Below the pieces are notes generated by a model, which saw only the letters and a list, made by a program, of their open reading frames with translations, had not been told where the DNA came from and did no database searches. The position numbers and the translations under genes were made by a program. DNA of 64,000 nt from Palaemon carinicauda (taxonomy: Eukaryota > Arthropoda > Malacostraca > Decapoda > Palaemonidae), in contig NC_090739.1 of the NCBI RefSeq assembly GCF_036898095.1, positions 69,223,674-69,287,673 of the forward strand, given 5' to 3'. Shown here one piece after another: positions 11,703 through 22,689 of this stretch (positions are counted from its first letter, which is position 1; each line of letters opens with the position of its first letter).

Positions 11703-11930
11703 AGTCCTACCTCCAAGCAAAGCGACTAAATCACAGGTGTGTGAACGGGAGTGGTAGCAAGCTACCCTCGTCCTAACCTCCCCCCCCCCACTAACTAGCG
11801 GTGTGGGTAGTTAACCCTCACTAAATTTTCATGGCTCGTCATTTAAACTCCACCGAAAGTATAACCCTTAATAAATAGCTAAGGTTTGTATAGTTAGGAA
11901 AAATACAAATTATCAACGAATTTGTCATTT
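11703..11930. repeat. Right inverted terminal repeat of A1
   Basis: An inverted copy of the left repeat plus the outer right extension ending TTTGTCATTT, which the internal complementary region mirrors. Confidence 0.8.
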
Positions 11931-11968
11931 TGCGGTATTACTGTCGATAATATATATTTTATATAACT

Positions 11969-12316
11969 TTTTTTGGGCTCAGGCCATGTCGTCCTGATGG
12001 AAGTTCTTTTAAAGTAGCTTCCTAGGTTATATTTGACTACAGTGATATATCCCAGAGAATTTTACCTTAAGGTATCCAGAATTCTAACTCCTGGCACGAA
12101 TATCCCTGGCTTTTGCCCATAGAGATATCGCATAATATCAGAGGACGTATTCTTGACACGCCACATAGCTATCTACACCCCGAATAGCATTTTCGCTTTG
12201 AGAGGGGAAAGTGGCAAGAATCGGAGGAGAGCCGTTATTAAGGCACGCTCTACTCCTACTGTTGAGTACCAGTGTGATGTCACGACCGGGTGCCGTCTTG
12301 TCATTCCTTTATTTGT
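11969..12316. repeat. Left inverted terminal repeat of B
   Basis: It pairs with 19175-19527 over nearly its whole length, from CCATGTCGTCCTGATGGAAG to GACCGGGTGCCGTCTTGT. CCATGTCGTCCTGATGG recurs at the ends of D and of the fold-back element. Confidence 0.9.
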
Positions 12317-12389
12317 AGCGGCCTTACTCGGTGTTTTCCCAGTGCCGGTAAGTTGTGGGACTGACTCGGGTTCTCTGTCGGTTGCTCGG

Positions 12390-12905
12390 CTGTGCCGGCT
12401 GCCGGCAGAGGTCCTTCAGTGTTCTTCAGTCCTCTCTTGGTCTGCCATCCATAACCCTGCCGGCAGAGGCCGGCGAGGTTATGGGTGGATGGAAGCCTGA
12501 ATGTTACATTTTCCCCCCTCCATTTGAACCCTCATTCTGGATGGAGGACAGTAAGGCTGAGCCTTTACATGACTCTTCATCCATGCTTTCTCTCTCTCTT
12601 ACGACTAGTACCCTGGGTCCTAACTGCCGGCAGCTGACATAACGTAACTAATTGCCAGCTGGCGTAGGTTGCCGACGCTCGGCGGCCCACCAGCGACCGG
12701 CGGCCCATTGGCTATCTACCGGCAGCCAGACGGACGGTTGTCTGCCGGTATATCACCCACCGCCGGCTGACGGAAGCTGCCGACTGTCGGCGACCTCCCG
12801 GCGGACGGCGACCTACGACAGCCGGCAATCTGCCGCTCATTACCCCCAGAAGGCAGTACACCTTCTGACTTGTACCCAGGTACTAGCCTGCCGGCATATG
12901 CCGGC
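12390..12905. repeat. GCCGGC-rich leader of B
   Basis: The palindromic words TGCCGGC, GCCGGCAG and CCGGCGG recur many times in the untranslated leader of B. A similar CGCCACTGGCG-rich leader precedes ORF1 of D (about 45880-46200). No long ORF is supported here. Confidence 0.6.
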
Positions 12906-13353
12906 GGGTACTACAGTATATGACTATACAGTAGACAGTATAATTGCAATATAAATCATACTGCAATCAGAAAACCACAGTATAGTTTATGTGGTAGCCC
13001 ATAATTTTCTAACATTCACTGTGTTTTCATGGGCAGCCTATTGTGAGACCACCTAATATAAAGAAAGTGAGTTCTTTCTTTAATTATTAGTGATCACTAA
13101 ATTCAATCCCCAACATTAAAATCCGGAAGACGGTGTTAAGTTACACCTCTATATATCCTGCCGGGTAGAGATCTTCCAACGGTTTTCTATCATTAGAATA
13201 CCCTGGATTTTAATTTTGAGGGAGGTCATAGCAATTGATTGGACAGGAAACACACGTATGTGTCTTTCCTTCTTCCTTTCTAGCTTATCTATCCTAAGCT
13301 ATATATACATAATATTGTATACCAAATATTGTGAGATAATCCACCGAATTCTC

Positions 13354-13376
13354 ATTTTATTTTCCTCTCTTTACAG
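13354..13376 (+). promoter_or_regulatory. Likely 3' splice site before B ORF1
   Basis: A pyrimidine tract ending TTTCCTCTCTTTACAG stands directly before the first codons of the ORF1 zinc-finger frame, which has no ATG at its start. The same arrangement is seen before D ORF1 (ending 46884), so a spliced leader exon probably supplies the start codon. Confidence 0.5.
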
Positions 13377-15277
13377 GAGGACCATCCCAAGTGCGGGAAC
13401 CACTTATGCAACATCCGCAGTAAGAACTTCTGCGGCCATGGACTGTGCAGGACGCACGCGCGCTGCGCAGCGACGAAGGGTACTCTGAAGTATTGGGACC
13501 CCCAGGTATGTGACGGTTGTTCCAATCTGGTTACTGAGGCTTTTGATGACAAAAAGACTACTGAGTCAAGGGATGCAGTAAGAGAGAAACTGTCTTAATG
13601 GGTCAGGGGTTTCCAGAAGAATACCACCGGACCCTACCTTCCTAATGAAAAGATGAGGGCCTGTCTTTTCCCTAGGGCATCTTTGGATGCAGTAATCCCG
13701 CAACCTCAAGCAGAGACCCCCCTCGTCCAGATTCCGATAGAATCTGATGTATCGGATGCCATGAAGGACATCCAACTAGAAGACAAGATGTCAGATGTGT
13801 CAGAAGGCACTGAAAGGAGTCTTCTTGCTGAAGATCAGGAGGAGGAGTCAGTAATGGCTCTCGAAACTGACAAAGAAGGAACCGAAATAGTTTCAGTTTC
13901 ATCAGCTCCGATGGCAGAGCCCGTCCCCTCGACCTCCTCTGCTCCCCAATTGGCTGACATGAGTCAGACCTTGACTTCAATTCTCACTATGGTCCAAGAC
14001 CTAAAGAAGCAGTCAACTGAGAAAGAAGTTGCGCTACGGTTGGAGATGCACCAACTCGCAGCTTCTCGTGCAGCTCCAAAGAAGCTGAATGTAAAAGATC
14101 TCTCCCCTTTATCGGCCGTCAACCCATGGAGGCATGCTGAGCGCATGCCCATGTCAGAGGGAAATATCTTTATCTCCGACAAGCTGGGCACAGTTCCAGT
14201 CGAGGATGTGGAATTCTGGCCCTTAGGACGGAACCACCCTCGAAAGAGAAGACAGAGCCGAAAGAGGTCATAATCCTTGACCTCCCCAAAACTCAGGCCT
14301 TGCTATCCAGCACACTGAAGGAGAGGGCTTTCACTAACTCTAAAGTGTCGGCTCTGAGTAAGAAGCATCCGTCCTTCGTTGCTTCTTCTTCCTGAGCCTT
14401 CCCCTTTATGGAAAAAGGGTATAAGGCAGCCTTGAAGGCAATCGAGGCAGGGAAACCATGTCCCACACTCGAGGAGTGTAGGCCGTTCTCCCTCGCCCTA
14501 CCATTGGATGAAGCTGATTGGAAGGATGTACTGTACATCATACCTTCTCAGTCGGGAAGTTGGAGGCCGACATTGCCGGACGTCAGTTGGGTGAAGACCT
14601 CCCTAAGCTGTCAGACTTTCACCTGCGTCGGGAGCAGGAAAAGAAAGAAAGATTTTAAACCTCAATGTCTTTTCAGACTGGACTGGAGACGATGGCAAGC
14701 GTCTCCCCATCCCCAGACATGAACATGTTCTTTGCCAAGGCTCTCCGGGCAACAGTTACCAAGGACCTGTACAACTTTATCAAAGCCAGAAGGGCTTGTA
14801 GAGTTCGTGTTTGCTTCGGCTGTGGTGAGGCACGAACCAAGGAAGCTGATATCATCCAGCATCTGGGGTAAGGAGCTCTTTCCAAGTGAAGTGGTTAAAG
14901 AGGTCGTCGACAAAGCTGCCACGGAGAATAGAAATCTTCTCCAAAAGTGGGGCTTGTCTTCCCAGGATGAGGGTTCCCAACCCAAAAGGAAGACTAAGAG
15001 GCCAAGAGCGCCCTCTCGCCCACCTAGACAGCAACACCTTCCCGCGGCCCCGGAGTCCCAGATTGTGGCACAACCACCCACCACGTACCAATTGGTACCC
15101 GAGCAGCTGGCGACACAGTTGCCTGTCTTTACCCCGGCCTTCGAAAGTCAATAAACAACCTTTCGGCCAAAATCTAGAGGGTCCTTTCGAGGCTCCTCTA
15201 GACGCCCCTCAAGAGGCAAGGGCAACAGGGGCGGACGTGGCCAAGGAGGCAAGCCCTCCGGTCAGCACTCCAAGTGA
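13377..15277 (+). pseudogene. B ORF1 (DIRS gag-like protein)
   Basis: ORF1 of DIRS-like elements is thought to be the particle or nucleic-acid-binding protein. The N-terminus shows a cysteine/histidine cluster (CGNHLC, FCGHGLCRTHARC, then CDGC) that D shares. A TAA at 13596-13598 interrupts it; the frame continues to 14273 with an acidic linker and a Met/Gln/Leu-rich helix. Frameshifts follow. The C-terminal part is in another frame from about 14732, with KDLYNFIKARRAC and HEPRKLI blocks (also in D), a TAA at 15152-15154, and finally an RG-rich tail (RGSFRGSSRRPSRGKG) to the stop at 15275-15277. That tail overlaps pol. Confidence 0.75.
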
Positions 15278-17117
15278 GATGCTTCCGGTAGGAGGGAGAC
15301 TATTCTTTTTCCGGGATCGTTGGGCCTTCGATCCCTGGGCCCACAGCCTGATCAAGAACGGACTAGGTTGGAGCTGGAACGCAACTCCACCAACTTTCCC
15401 TCAATTCTTCCAACTCTCAACCCCCATTTTGGAAGAATATGTCCAGGAACTCTTAGACAAGAGAGTAATAAGGAGGGAAAAGTCCGTCAAGTTCCAAGGA
15501 AGGCTATTTTGTGTTCCAAAGAAGGACTCGGACGAACTCAGAGTCATTCTGGATTTGTCACCACTCAACAAGTTCATAGTGAACCACAAGTTCAGGATGC
15601 TCACCCTTCAACACATAAGGACCCTACTGCCCAAACAGGCATACACAGTCTCCATAGACATGGCAGACGCATATTGGCATGTCCCAATCAATCGACAAGT
15701 TTCCTCCTACCTAAGATTCAAGCTACTAAAGAGACTATATGTCTTCAGAGCCATGCCCTTCGGACTAAACATAGCCCCAAGGGTATTCACAAAGCTTGCA
15801 AACACAGTCATTCATCAACTACGCCTAAAAGGAGTTCAGGTAATAGCCTACCTGGACAATTGGCTGGTGTGGGCAGCATCCGAAACAGAATGCATGCAAG
15901 CCTCCAAGGAAGTGATCCAGTTCCTGGAACATCTGGGATTCAAGATCAACATGGAAAAGTTTCGACTATCTCCAGCTCAAAAGTTTCAATGGCTCGGGGT
16001 TCATTGGAACTTACAGTCACACCGCCTCTCCCTTCCATCAAAGAAGAGGAGAGAGATAGCGGGATCTGTCAAGAGACTTCTAAAATCCGATCGGATATCA
16101 AGACGGTAACAGGAGAGAGTACTGGGCTCCCTCCAGTTCGCCTCAGTGACAGACCCAGTGCTGAGGGCACAATTAAAGAATGCATCAGGAGTCTGGAGAA
16201 GATACGCATCAAACGCTCGAAGAGATCTGACAAGACCAATACCAACCCGTCTGCGATCACTTCTCAAGCCATGGTCGGAGGCCAAGCACCTAAAGAAAGC
16301 GGTGCCCTTACAACCACCTCCACCCTCAGTCATCGTTCACACGGATGCCTCAAAGGAAGGATGGGGAGGCCACTCTCACCAACAGAAAGTCCAAGGAACC
16401 TGGTCCTCCCTCTTCAAGACATTCCACATCAACATTCTGGAAGCCATGGCAGTGTTTCTATCTTTGAAGAAACTGAAGCTTCGCTGCTCGATCCACATCA
16501 GACTGGTCCTGGACAGCGAAGTGATAATGAGATGTCTAAACCAACAAGGTTCGAGATCACCCCAAATTAACCAAGTGATGTTGGCCATCTTCCGTCTGGC
16601 AGAAAAGAAGAGATGGCACTTATCAGCAGTTCACCTTCAAGGGTTTCGCAACGTGACGGCGGACGCTCTATCCAGGTTCACCCCGATAGAGTCAGAATGG
16701 TCCCTAGATGCAAGATCATTCTTCTTCATCTTATGCAAAGTTCCAGGACTGCAGATAGACCTCTTCGCGACGAGCGACAACAAGAAGCTACCTCGATACG
16801 TAGCCCCATACAAGGATCCTCTAGCAGAAGCAGTGGACGCCATGTCTCTAGATTGGAACAGATGGGCCAGGATTTACCTGTTCCCTCCAACCAACCTCCT
16901 GTTAAAGGTCCTCAACAAACTGAGATCCTTTGGGGGAACAGCATCGATAGTGGCTCACAAGTGGCCCAACAGCATTTGGTTTCCTCTAATAACGGAACTG
17001 CGACTGAAGCTGGTCCCATTGCCGGATCCAGTTCTGACTCAACAAGTGCAGAAGTCGACTGTCTCCGCTTCATCACAGAAAACCCGAAACCTTCATCTCA
17101 TGATTTTCTCTCCTTAG
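15156..17117 (+). pseudogene. B reverse transcriptase-RNase H (pol)
   Basis: The frame runs open from the ORF1 overlap to 16107-16109 (TAA), then continues in the same frame to 17117. RT motifs seen: LPVGGRL start, CVPKKDSDELRVILDLSPLN, SIDMADAYWHVPI, MPFGLNIAPRVF and YLDNWL. The last replaces the second catalytic Asp of YLDDWL with Asn, which should abolish activity. RNase H follows with HTDASKEGWG, ILEAMAVFL, LDSEVIM and NVTADALSR, and then the DIRS post-RNase H region (LFPPTNLLLKVLNKLRS). The first ATG in frame (14886) lies inside ORF1 and is unlikely to be the real start. The pol frame is +1 relative to ORF1. Confidence 0.85.
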
Positions 17118-18052
17118 CAGTCAAGAAAAGGTTTGGGATTTCGAAAGGCAGTATAAACTTTTTAGAAGAATATAAGTCTAAATCTACTAGAAGACAATAC
17201 GAGTCATCCTGGAAGAAATGGGTTGCTTTTTGTCAAGGCAAAGAAACCAAAAGAAATCTTGACAGATTTCTGTTTATCATTCTTTATTCATCTCCATGAA
17301 CAAGGTTTAGCAGTCAACACAATTTCTACGTGTAAATCTGCCTTGACTAGACCCTTGCTATATGCCTTCAAGGTGGACTTCTCTAACGAAATCTTCGATA
17401 AGATCCCTAAGGCCTGCGCTCCGCTTTGGCCCGCAGCACCTCCAAGGCCCATTTAATGGTCCTTGGATAAGGTTCTTCATTTAGCTTCAACCCTGAACAT
17501 TGAAGACAGCTCTCTAAAGGATTTGACCCAAAAAGTTATATTCTTATTTGCACTAGCCTCAGGAGCCAGAGTTAGTGAAATAGTGGCCCTTTCGAGGGAT
17601 GAGGGCCATATTCAGTTCACAGAGAGTGGAGAACTGAATCTCTTTTCTGACCCAACGTTTCTCGCTAAGAATGAGCTACCCACCAAAAGGTGGGGTCCCT
17701 GGAGAATCTGCCCTCTGAAGGAAGATGTGTCTCTATGTCTAGTAGAGTGCCTAAAGGTCTATCTTCGTAGAACTTCAGACTTTAGGGGAGGACAGCTTTT
17801 TAGGGGAAACAATTAAGGGCGAAGATCACCTATTTCATTCGCAGAGCGGATTCAGACAGTACACCCGCAGGTCATGATCCGAGAAAAACTGCTTTGTCTC
17901 TGAACTTCTTCCAGAATATGGATTTTGAAAGTCTTCGCTCGTATATTGGATGGAAGTCATCCAGGGTTTTCTTTAAACACTACGCGAAGCAAGTGCAGGA
18001 GATCAAGCGCTTCGTGGTGGCAGCAGGTAGTGTGCTAAAACCTGCCGCTTGA
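17110..18052 (+). pseudogene. B tyrosine recombinase
   Basis: The YR would integrate the circular DNA copy. The N-terminal core-binding part (KSTRRQYESSWKKWVAF) is in one frame to about 17230, then a frameshift, then a run to 17816 with a TAA at 17454-17456, then a second frameshift to the end. Catalytic positions visible: Arg in GARVSEI (codon 17568-17570), the HxxR box HDPR (17873-17884), and Tyr in FKHYAK (17981-17983). All key residues survive; the breaks are frameshifts and stops only. Confidence 0.85.
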
Positions 18053-19027
18053 AAACCGCGAGGAACAGTGCACTAATCGGGACTTTTAGTGAAGGGTATA
18101 CATGATCCCTCCCTACGGAGTGACATGTTTAGTGAAGTGTCACTGTAGTGACACTATGGACTGTTCCAAGTATAAAGGTGAAAGAAGCATAAAAGACTAA
18201 CACATGTGCCATGTGTATAACTACGCAAGTGTTCATAGACTGTAATGACAGAAATAAGAAAATATGAAATAGTATAATATTTCCTTTCTAAAGTGGCTTC
18301 ACGTTTCTTTTCAGATGAAAAAAGGATTTCTGATATTACCATTTTAATTATGCTTTCCATTATATTTCCAATTTCATTTTATATTGTATTATAAAACGCA
18401 CTTCGACCTTATTATTTACTGTTTATCAATAAATGTATATTTGAATTTTACGTCTCTTTTCACCCCAAAATTCTAAATAAATAAACGTGTCCGAGCATTT
18501 CTATAAAACCTTTCATATTGTAAATATATTCTGAACATATACAATATCTGTTCTAAAGCTAACAAACCTTCTCCTTGTGTGCTTATATCAGGTGTATCAG
18601 TCCCTAGTTAATACTGATTTTATATACCTTGATTGTATTACTGACTTATACAATTTTTCCTACATGGATTCAAACCTGTCTATCTTGCATGTGACTCACC
18701 AAGTAGACCGGGGGAGGTGTTGGTAGTCAATACATACATTTGTTCCTTTCAGAATACAAACTCTGTTTTACAAAGGTATATGATGAGAACAATATACCTG
18801 TTTGTTGGCTAGATTGTTCATACGAATATACAATCCTCGAGTTTTTTCCCAGAGTCTGCCATGACTCTTCCCTGTAGAGGGCAGGAAGCACTGACATAGT
18901 CCACGATTAGTTGAAATGGTGTATAACGGTAACACCATGTGTCTCTAGGTCTAAATGACCAAGGAAAATTTATCTTGCGGTTTTGGCACTAATGGGAAAT
19001 CCACAGATACATTAATGCTCTGGTAAA
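18053..19027. other. 3' untranslated part of B
   Basis: AT-rich DNA between the YR stop and the internal complementary region. No ORF, repeat or motif that I can name. Confidence 0.5.
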
Positions 19028-19100
19028 CTTCCATCAGGACGACATGGCCTGATCCCAAAAATCTATTTTTGGGTGAGGTAGCCATGTCGTCCTGATGGAC
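19028..19100. repeat. Internal complementary region of B
   Basis: CTTCCATCAGGACGACATGG (complement of the left outer end) runs into the sequence around TATTTTTGGGTGAGGTAGCC (complement of the right outer end). Confidence 0.85.
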
Positions 19101-19174
19101 CCGCCCTCCTTTTATAAAAGGCTGAAAGAATCCCTCCCAAAAGTACTGTATCTGTAGCACCTCGCTAATGCTCC

Positions 19175-19527
19175 AAGGAATAACAAGATGGCGCCCGGTC
19201 GTGACGTCATACAGGTACTCAACAGTAGGAGTCGAGCGTGCCTTAATAATGGCTCTCCTCCGATTTTTGCCACTTTCCCCTCTCGAAGCAAAAATGCTAT
19301 TCGGGGTGTAGATACAGTAGCTATGTGGCGTGTCAAGAATACGTCCTCTGGTATTATGCAATATCCCTAAAGGCAAAAGCCAGGGATATTCGCGCCAGGA
19401 GTTAGAATTCTGGATACCTTAAGGTAAAATTCTCTGGGATATATCACTGTAGTCAAATATAACCTAGGAAGCTACTTTAAAGGCACTTCCATCAGGACGA
19501 CATGGCTACCTCACCCAAATATAGATT
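19175..19527. repeat. Right inverted terminal repeat of B
   Basis: The inverted partner of 11969-12316, with a handful of substitutions. It ends at CACCCAAATATAGATTT. Confidence 0.88.
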
Positions 19528-21231
19528 TATCACTTCGTTCAAAATCCGTTTTTTTTTTTAAAACTTGGGCAATAGCTATCTTAATGAACAATGTGGGCAA
19601 TCTAAAGTTGCTAGAAAGTTTTTTTTTTTTTACTATTGTAGAGTATTTTTCTTTTCAGTTATTATCTTCATAATTGGATACATCATAACTCCAAATAAAA
19701 GTAGTTATATCTTTTTAAATATATTCGTCTTATATTGCAATGATTAAACAGTGCACGTCTTACACTAAATACCTTCTTTGATATACAAATTTCTAGCGAG
19801 TATTAATTATGTGTTTATTTTTACTGTCAATAGGTGTCCACACCATCGACTTCTTCAGATTACAGGCCTATATTGAATAATAAACATCAATGAATCATTT
19901 AATTCAATACCATATCAGTAGTATAAAAATAAAAAAAAATAAGTTTACATGATAGTATAAGACCATTGGGATTATTTTATTCTATTAATTTAGTTTTGTT
20001 TCCCTAAATAAATTCGTCTGCTAACAGCAAATCTAATTGTTCTAATGGTTCACACAATTATAGTTTGTTACATTGCTGAATAATCATTAAGGACTAATTA
20101 TATCAAATTTGAAGATCATAGATTGCTTACAGAATGGTATATTAATGTATTAGAAGCCATAACACCAATTTTTTTTTTCTTTTTTTTTTGCCACGTCACT
20201 ATCACTATCACTAAACAAAATTAGTATACACCCTTTAAAATTTCTAATTTTACAGTTGGTAGAACACTGATGGTATCAATTATAATGCTTTATTTTATCA
20301 TGCTTGTATCTTGCAGTATAATTTAACAAAAAAAAAAAAGATATTTTATTTAATAGAATTTTAAACTTTAGACAATATTTTATGAATATTCCTTCCAAGA
20401 GAAAAGTTGAAAGCGGTTATTTTTTAATCTATTTTTATTACATGTTATATTAACATTTTAATAGATCGTTATAGGCTACAGCTAATTTTTTTTGTCTAGA
20501 AATCTCTTTCAATTACATACCTACAATAATGAATAAACATTGCAAAATAATTTATTTGAATAGACAAAACCATTATAGAAACTAATGGTAAAGTTAGATG
20601 ATACAATGGGATGATTTCCTTTGCAATATTCTACTACTTGAGGTTGGTTTCCCTATCAGAAATTCGTCTGTCAATAGAATTTTTAATGTTTTATGCCAAG
20701 TATAGCTATTTCTAGTTCTGGATATTCATTATTGACAAATTAAATTAAATTTGAAGGAAATGCTTCGTCATTAAAATTGTATATTAATATGTCTCATGTT
20801 AGATATGCGTACTATTATTAAAGCTATAACCCAATATGTACTGTTCATGGTATGTGAAAAATGTCTCTATTTATCTTAAACCGTCCATTATAATTTTATG
20901 GAATAAATTCTATATACAGAAACGTTTTGATATCCCATCGTGCATTATTGGAACTATTCCATTCTCCCCCCCCCCCCCCCACCCACACTTCCGGGCTTCC
21001 GACTGAAGTTCCGAGATCACGTCTTACTAAGTTAGTACTGAAGGGTACATATAGACCTGGACACTTATCCAAAATAGTGTTTACTCCGAAGGCGTATTTG
21101 GATTGCTCTAGAGCCAAATATAACCTAATGCGGGTGATTTCACGTTCGTTGTGTTGCATACATACATTTCTGATCATGAATTTTGCTACCCTTATGTAAA
21201 AACAGTAGGCCTACTTTATAATATATACTTG

Positions 21232-21233
<2 letters not shown>
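19528..21233. other. AT-rich unassigned region with a diverged direct repeat
   Basis: No gene is recognised. Two segments, about 19870-20190 and 20530-20850, match in order: GGTTTCCCT...AAATTCGTCTG, ATT...ATTAA...AAATTTGAAG, TATATTAAT and a CATAAC/CTATAAC end. I judge them an old duplication of a sequence of unknown kind. A poly-C run lies at about 20968. Confidence 0.45.

Positions 21234-21301
<68 letters not shown>
21234..21301. repeat. (TA)n microsatellite
   Basis: A pure TA run that abuts the left end of element C, so C may have inserted at its edge. Confidence 0.93.
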
Positions 21302-21303
<2 letters not shown>

Positions 21304-21475
21304 CAATATTTAACTTAGCCGGTGATTATATAGCTGCAACTCTGTTGCCCGACAGACAACTCTACGGTAAAAACTCGCCAGCGATCGCTACACAGGTTGC
21401 GGGTGTGCCCAACAGCGCCATCTGTCGTCCAGATACCCAGTACTCAATGTAAACAAAGACTCAATTTTCTCTCTG
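21301..21475. repeat. Left inverted terminal repeat of C
   Basis: From about 21321 it matches the reverse complement of 27590-27746 almost base for base, through GCCAGCGATCGCTACACAGG and the stretch around CCAGATACCCAGTACTC. Confidence 0.9.
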
Positions 21476-22689
21476 TCGAGCTATCGACAAGACGTACTTA
21501 CTCGCTGTTGCTAAACTGGAGTTTTTTTCACAACTAATTGGTGAAGTACTTTATTCTAGTTTTGAGCTTTCGCTATGCAGGTGTTTTATCTTCATCTTAA
21601 ATCTTGAACTCGTTTTGGATAGATTTAATTATGGTGACAAAGAGAGTATGGACTTTCTTTCACTTTTAAATGGCCGACCCTTCCCTTAGACGGAAGTGTG
21701 TTTAGGCTTTTAGTAATTATCTTATCACGTTATAGATTTTCCTCTATATATTTTATATCTCTCCGCCTTTATTAGGCCTCTTTGATTAACTTTCCATTTA
21801 TTATAAACATATAAAAATAAATTTTAATGTTTTGTTTATATAGACCTTTCCTGAGAGTAGGCGGTCCTAACTTGGAAACCGAAGTTAATCAACGTTGAGC
21901 CCTTTATATCGTAATTAGCTTTTAAAGGATTTAAAACTTTTTAAATGTAATATTTTATGAAAGAATTTCTTTGATAGTCTTCGTACTGTTTTCAAAGATG
22001 AACTAACGTTTTGTTTATTTATGCTACGCAGTTGTTGACGTTCAGGACGTTCAACATGCGCTCTATCGTTACGATAGAGAGAGAGTGTATCACGGTTTCA
22101 CTTTGCAGTAAGAGTAAATCGATTCTGACGTTTTGTTCATTCTTTCTTAGCTTAAATGTTTTAAATTCTATTTTAAAGGAACTTTTTATTTGAAAAACCT
22201 TTCAGTTTTTTTTTCCTTTAGTCAAATAACATGTTTTTTTGACGAAATATAATTGGGCTCTTCTCTTAGGTGCGAAATCAAGAGAGAAAGAGAGAGAGAG
22301 ATAGAGACGGAGGGAGAGAGAGGAGAGAAAACGTTCCGTTCAAGCGGGTAACGTTGTTCTCGGGTTACTCTCGTCCCTAGTCGCTGTACGGGGAGGAAGG
22401 ATAAAACGTTTTTAGGTTTTTATTCTCGTCCCCAGGCTATGTGCGGTGAGAGATTGAAAACGTAGTTATATGAACTAGTGTTTAGTCTCTTTCCCAGCCA
22501 CTGATTTTTTTTATCTTAAAATATGTTTTCTGATTTTTGCTGGTATTAATGAGCTTGCATTATACGACTGATTTCGCAATTACTACCTTTTAATGAAGGG
22601 TAGAATTGCGTGTTTCAGGTAGAAATCAGTAAAAGTTTCGATTTCAGTGAAATAAGTGCAAAACAGAAAATCGAAGTGATAAAGTGATA

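Larger units (their letters stand above)
292..11930 (+). mobile_element. DIRS1-like YR retrotransposon A1 (degenerate, hosts an LTR element)
   Basis: The left end matches the left ends of A2 (30475) and A3 (39806). The right end is an inverted copy of the same terminal sequence, and an internal complementary region sits just inside it. Inside are decayed ORF1, RT-RNase H and YR regions in the order expected of DIRS1-like elements. No direct target duplication is visible, as expected for YR integration. The element would be about 6.9 kb without the LTR element inserted near its left end. It shares several deletions and wordings with A3 rather than A2, so A1 and A3 form one subfamily. It is non-functional: every domain carries stops and frameshifts. 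Confidence 0.8.
11969..19527 (+). mobile_element. DIRS1-like YR retrotransposon B
   Basis: Inverted terminal repeats of about 350 bases enclose ORF1, RT-RNase H and YR remnants, with an internal complementary region just inside the right repeat. The left end is separated from the right end of A1 by only 38 bases. The protein order and motifs place it with element D (one family, B/D). The coding region holds several stops and a substituted RT active site, so it is dead but not old enough to be unreadable. Confidence 0.88.

Noticed and set aside
14886..14888. ATG as the true start of B pol
   Set aside because: It lies well inside ORF1 coding sequence; homology to D starts only near the RG-tail overlap.
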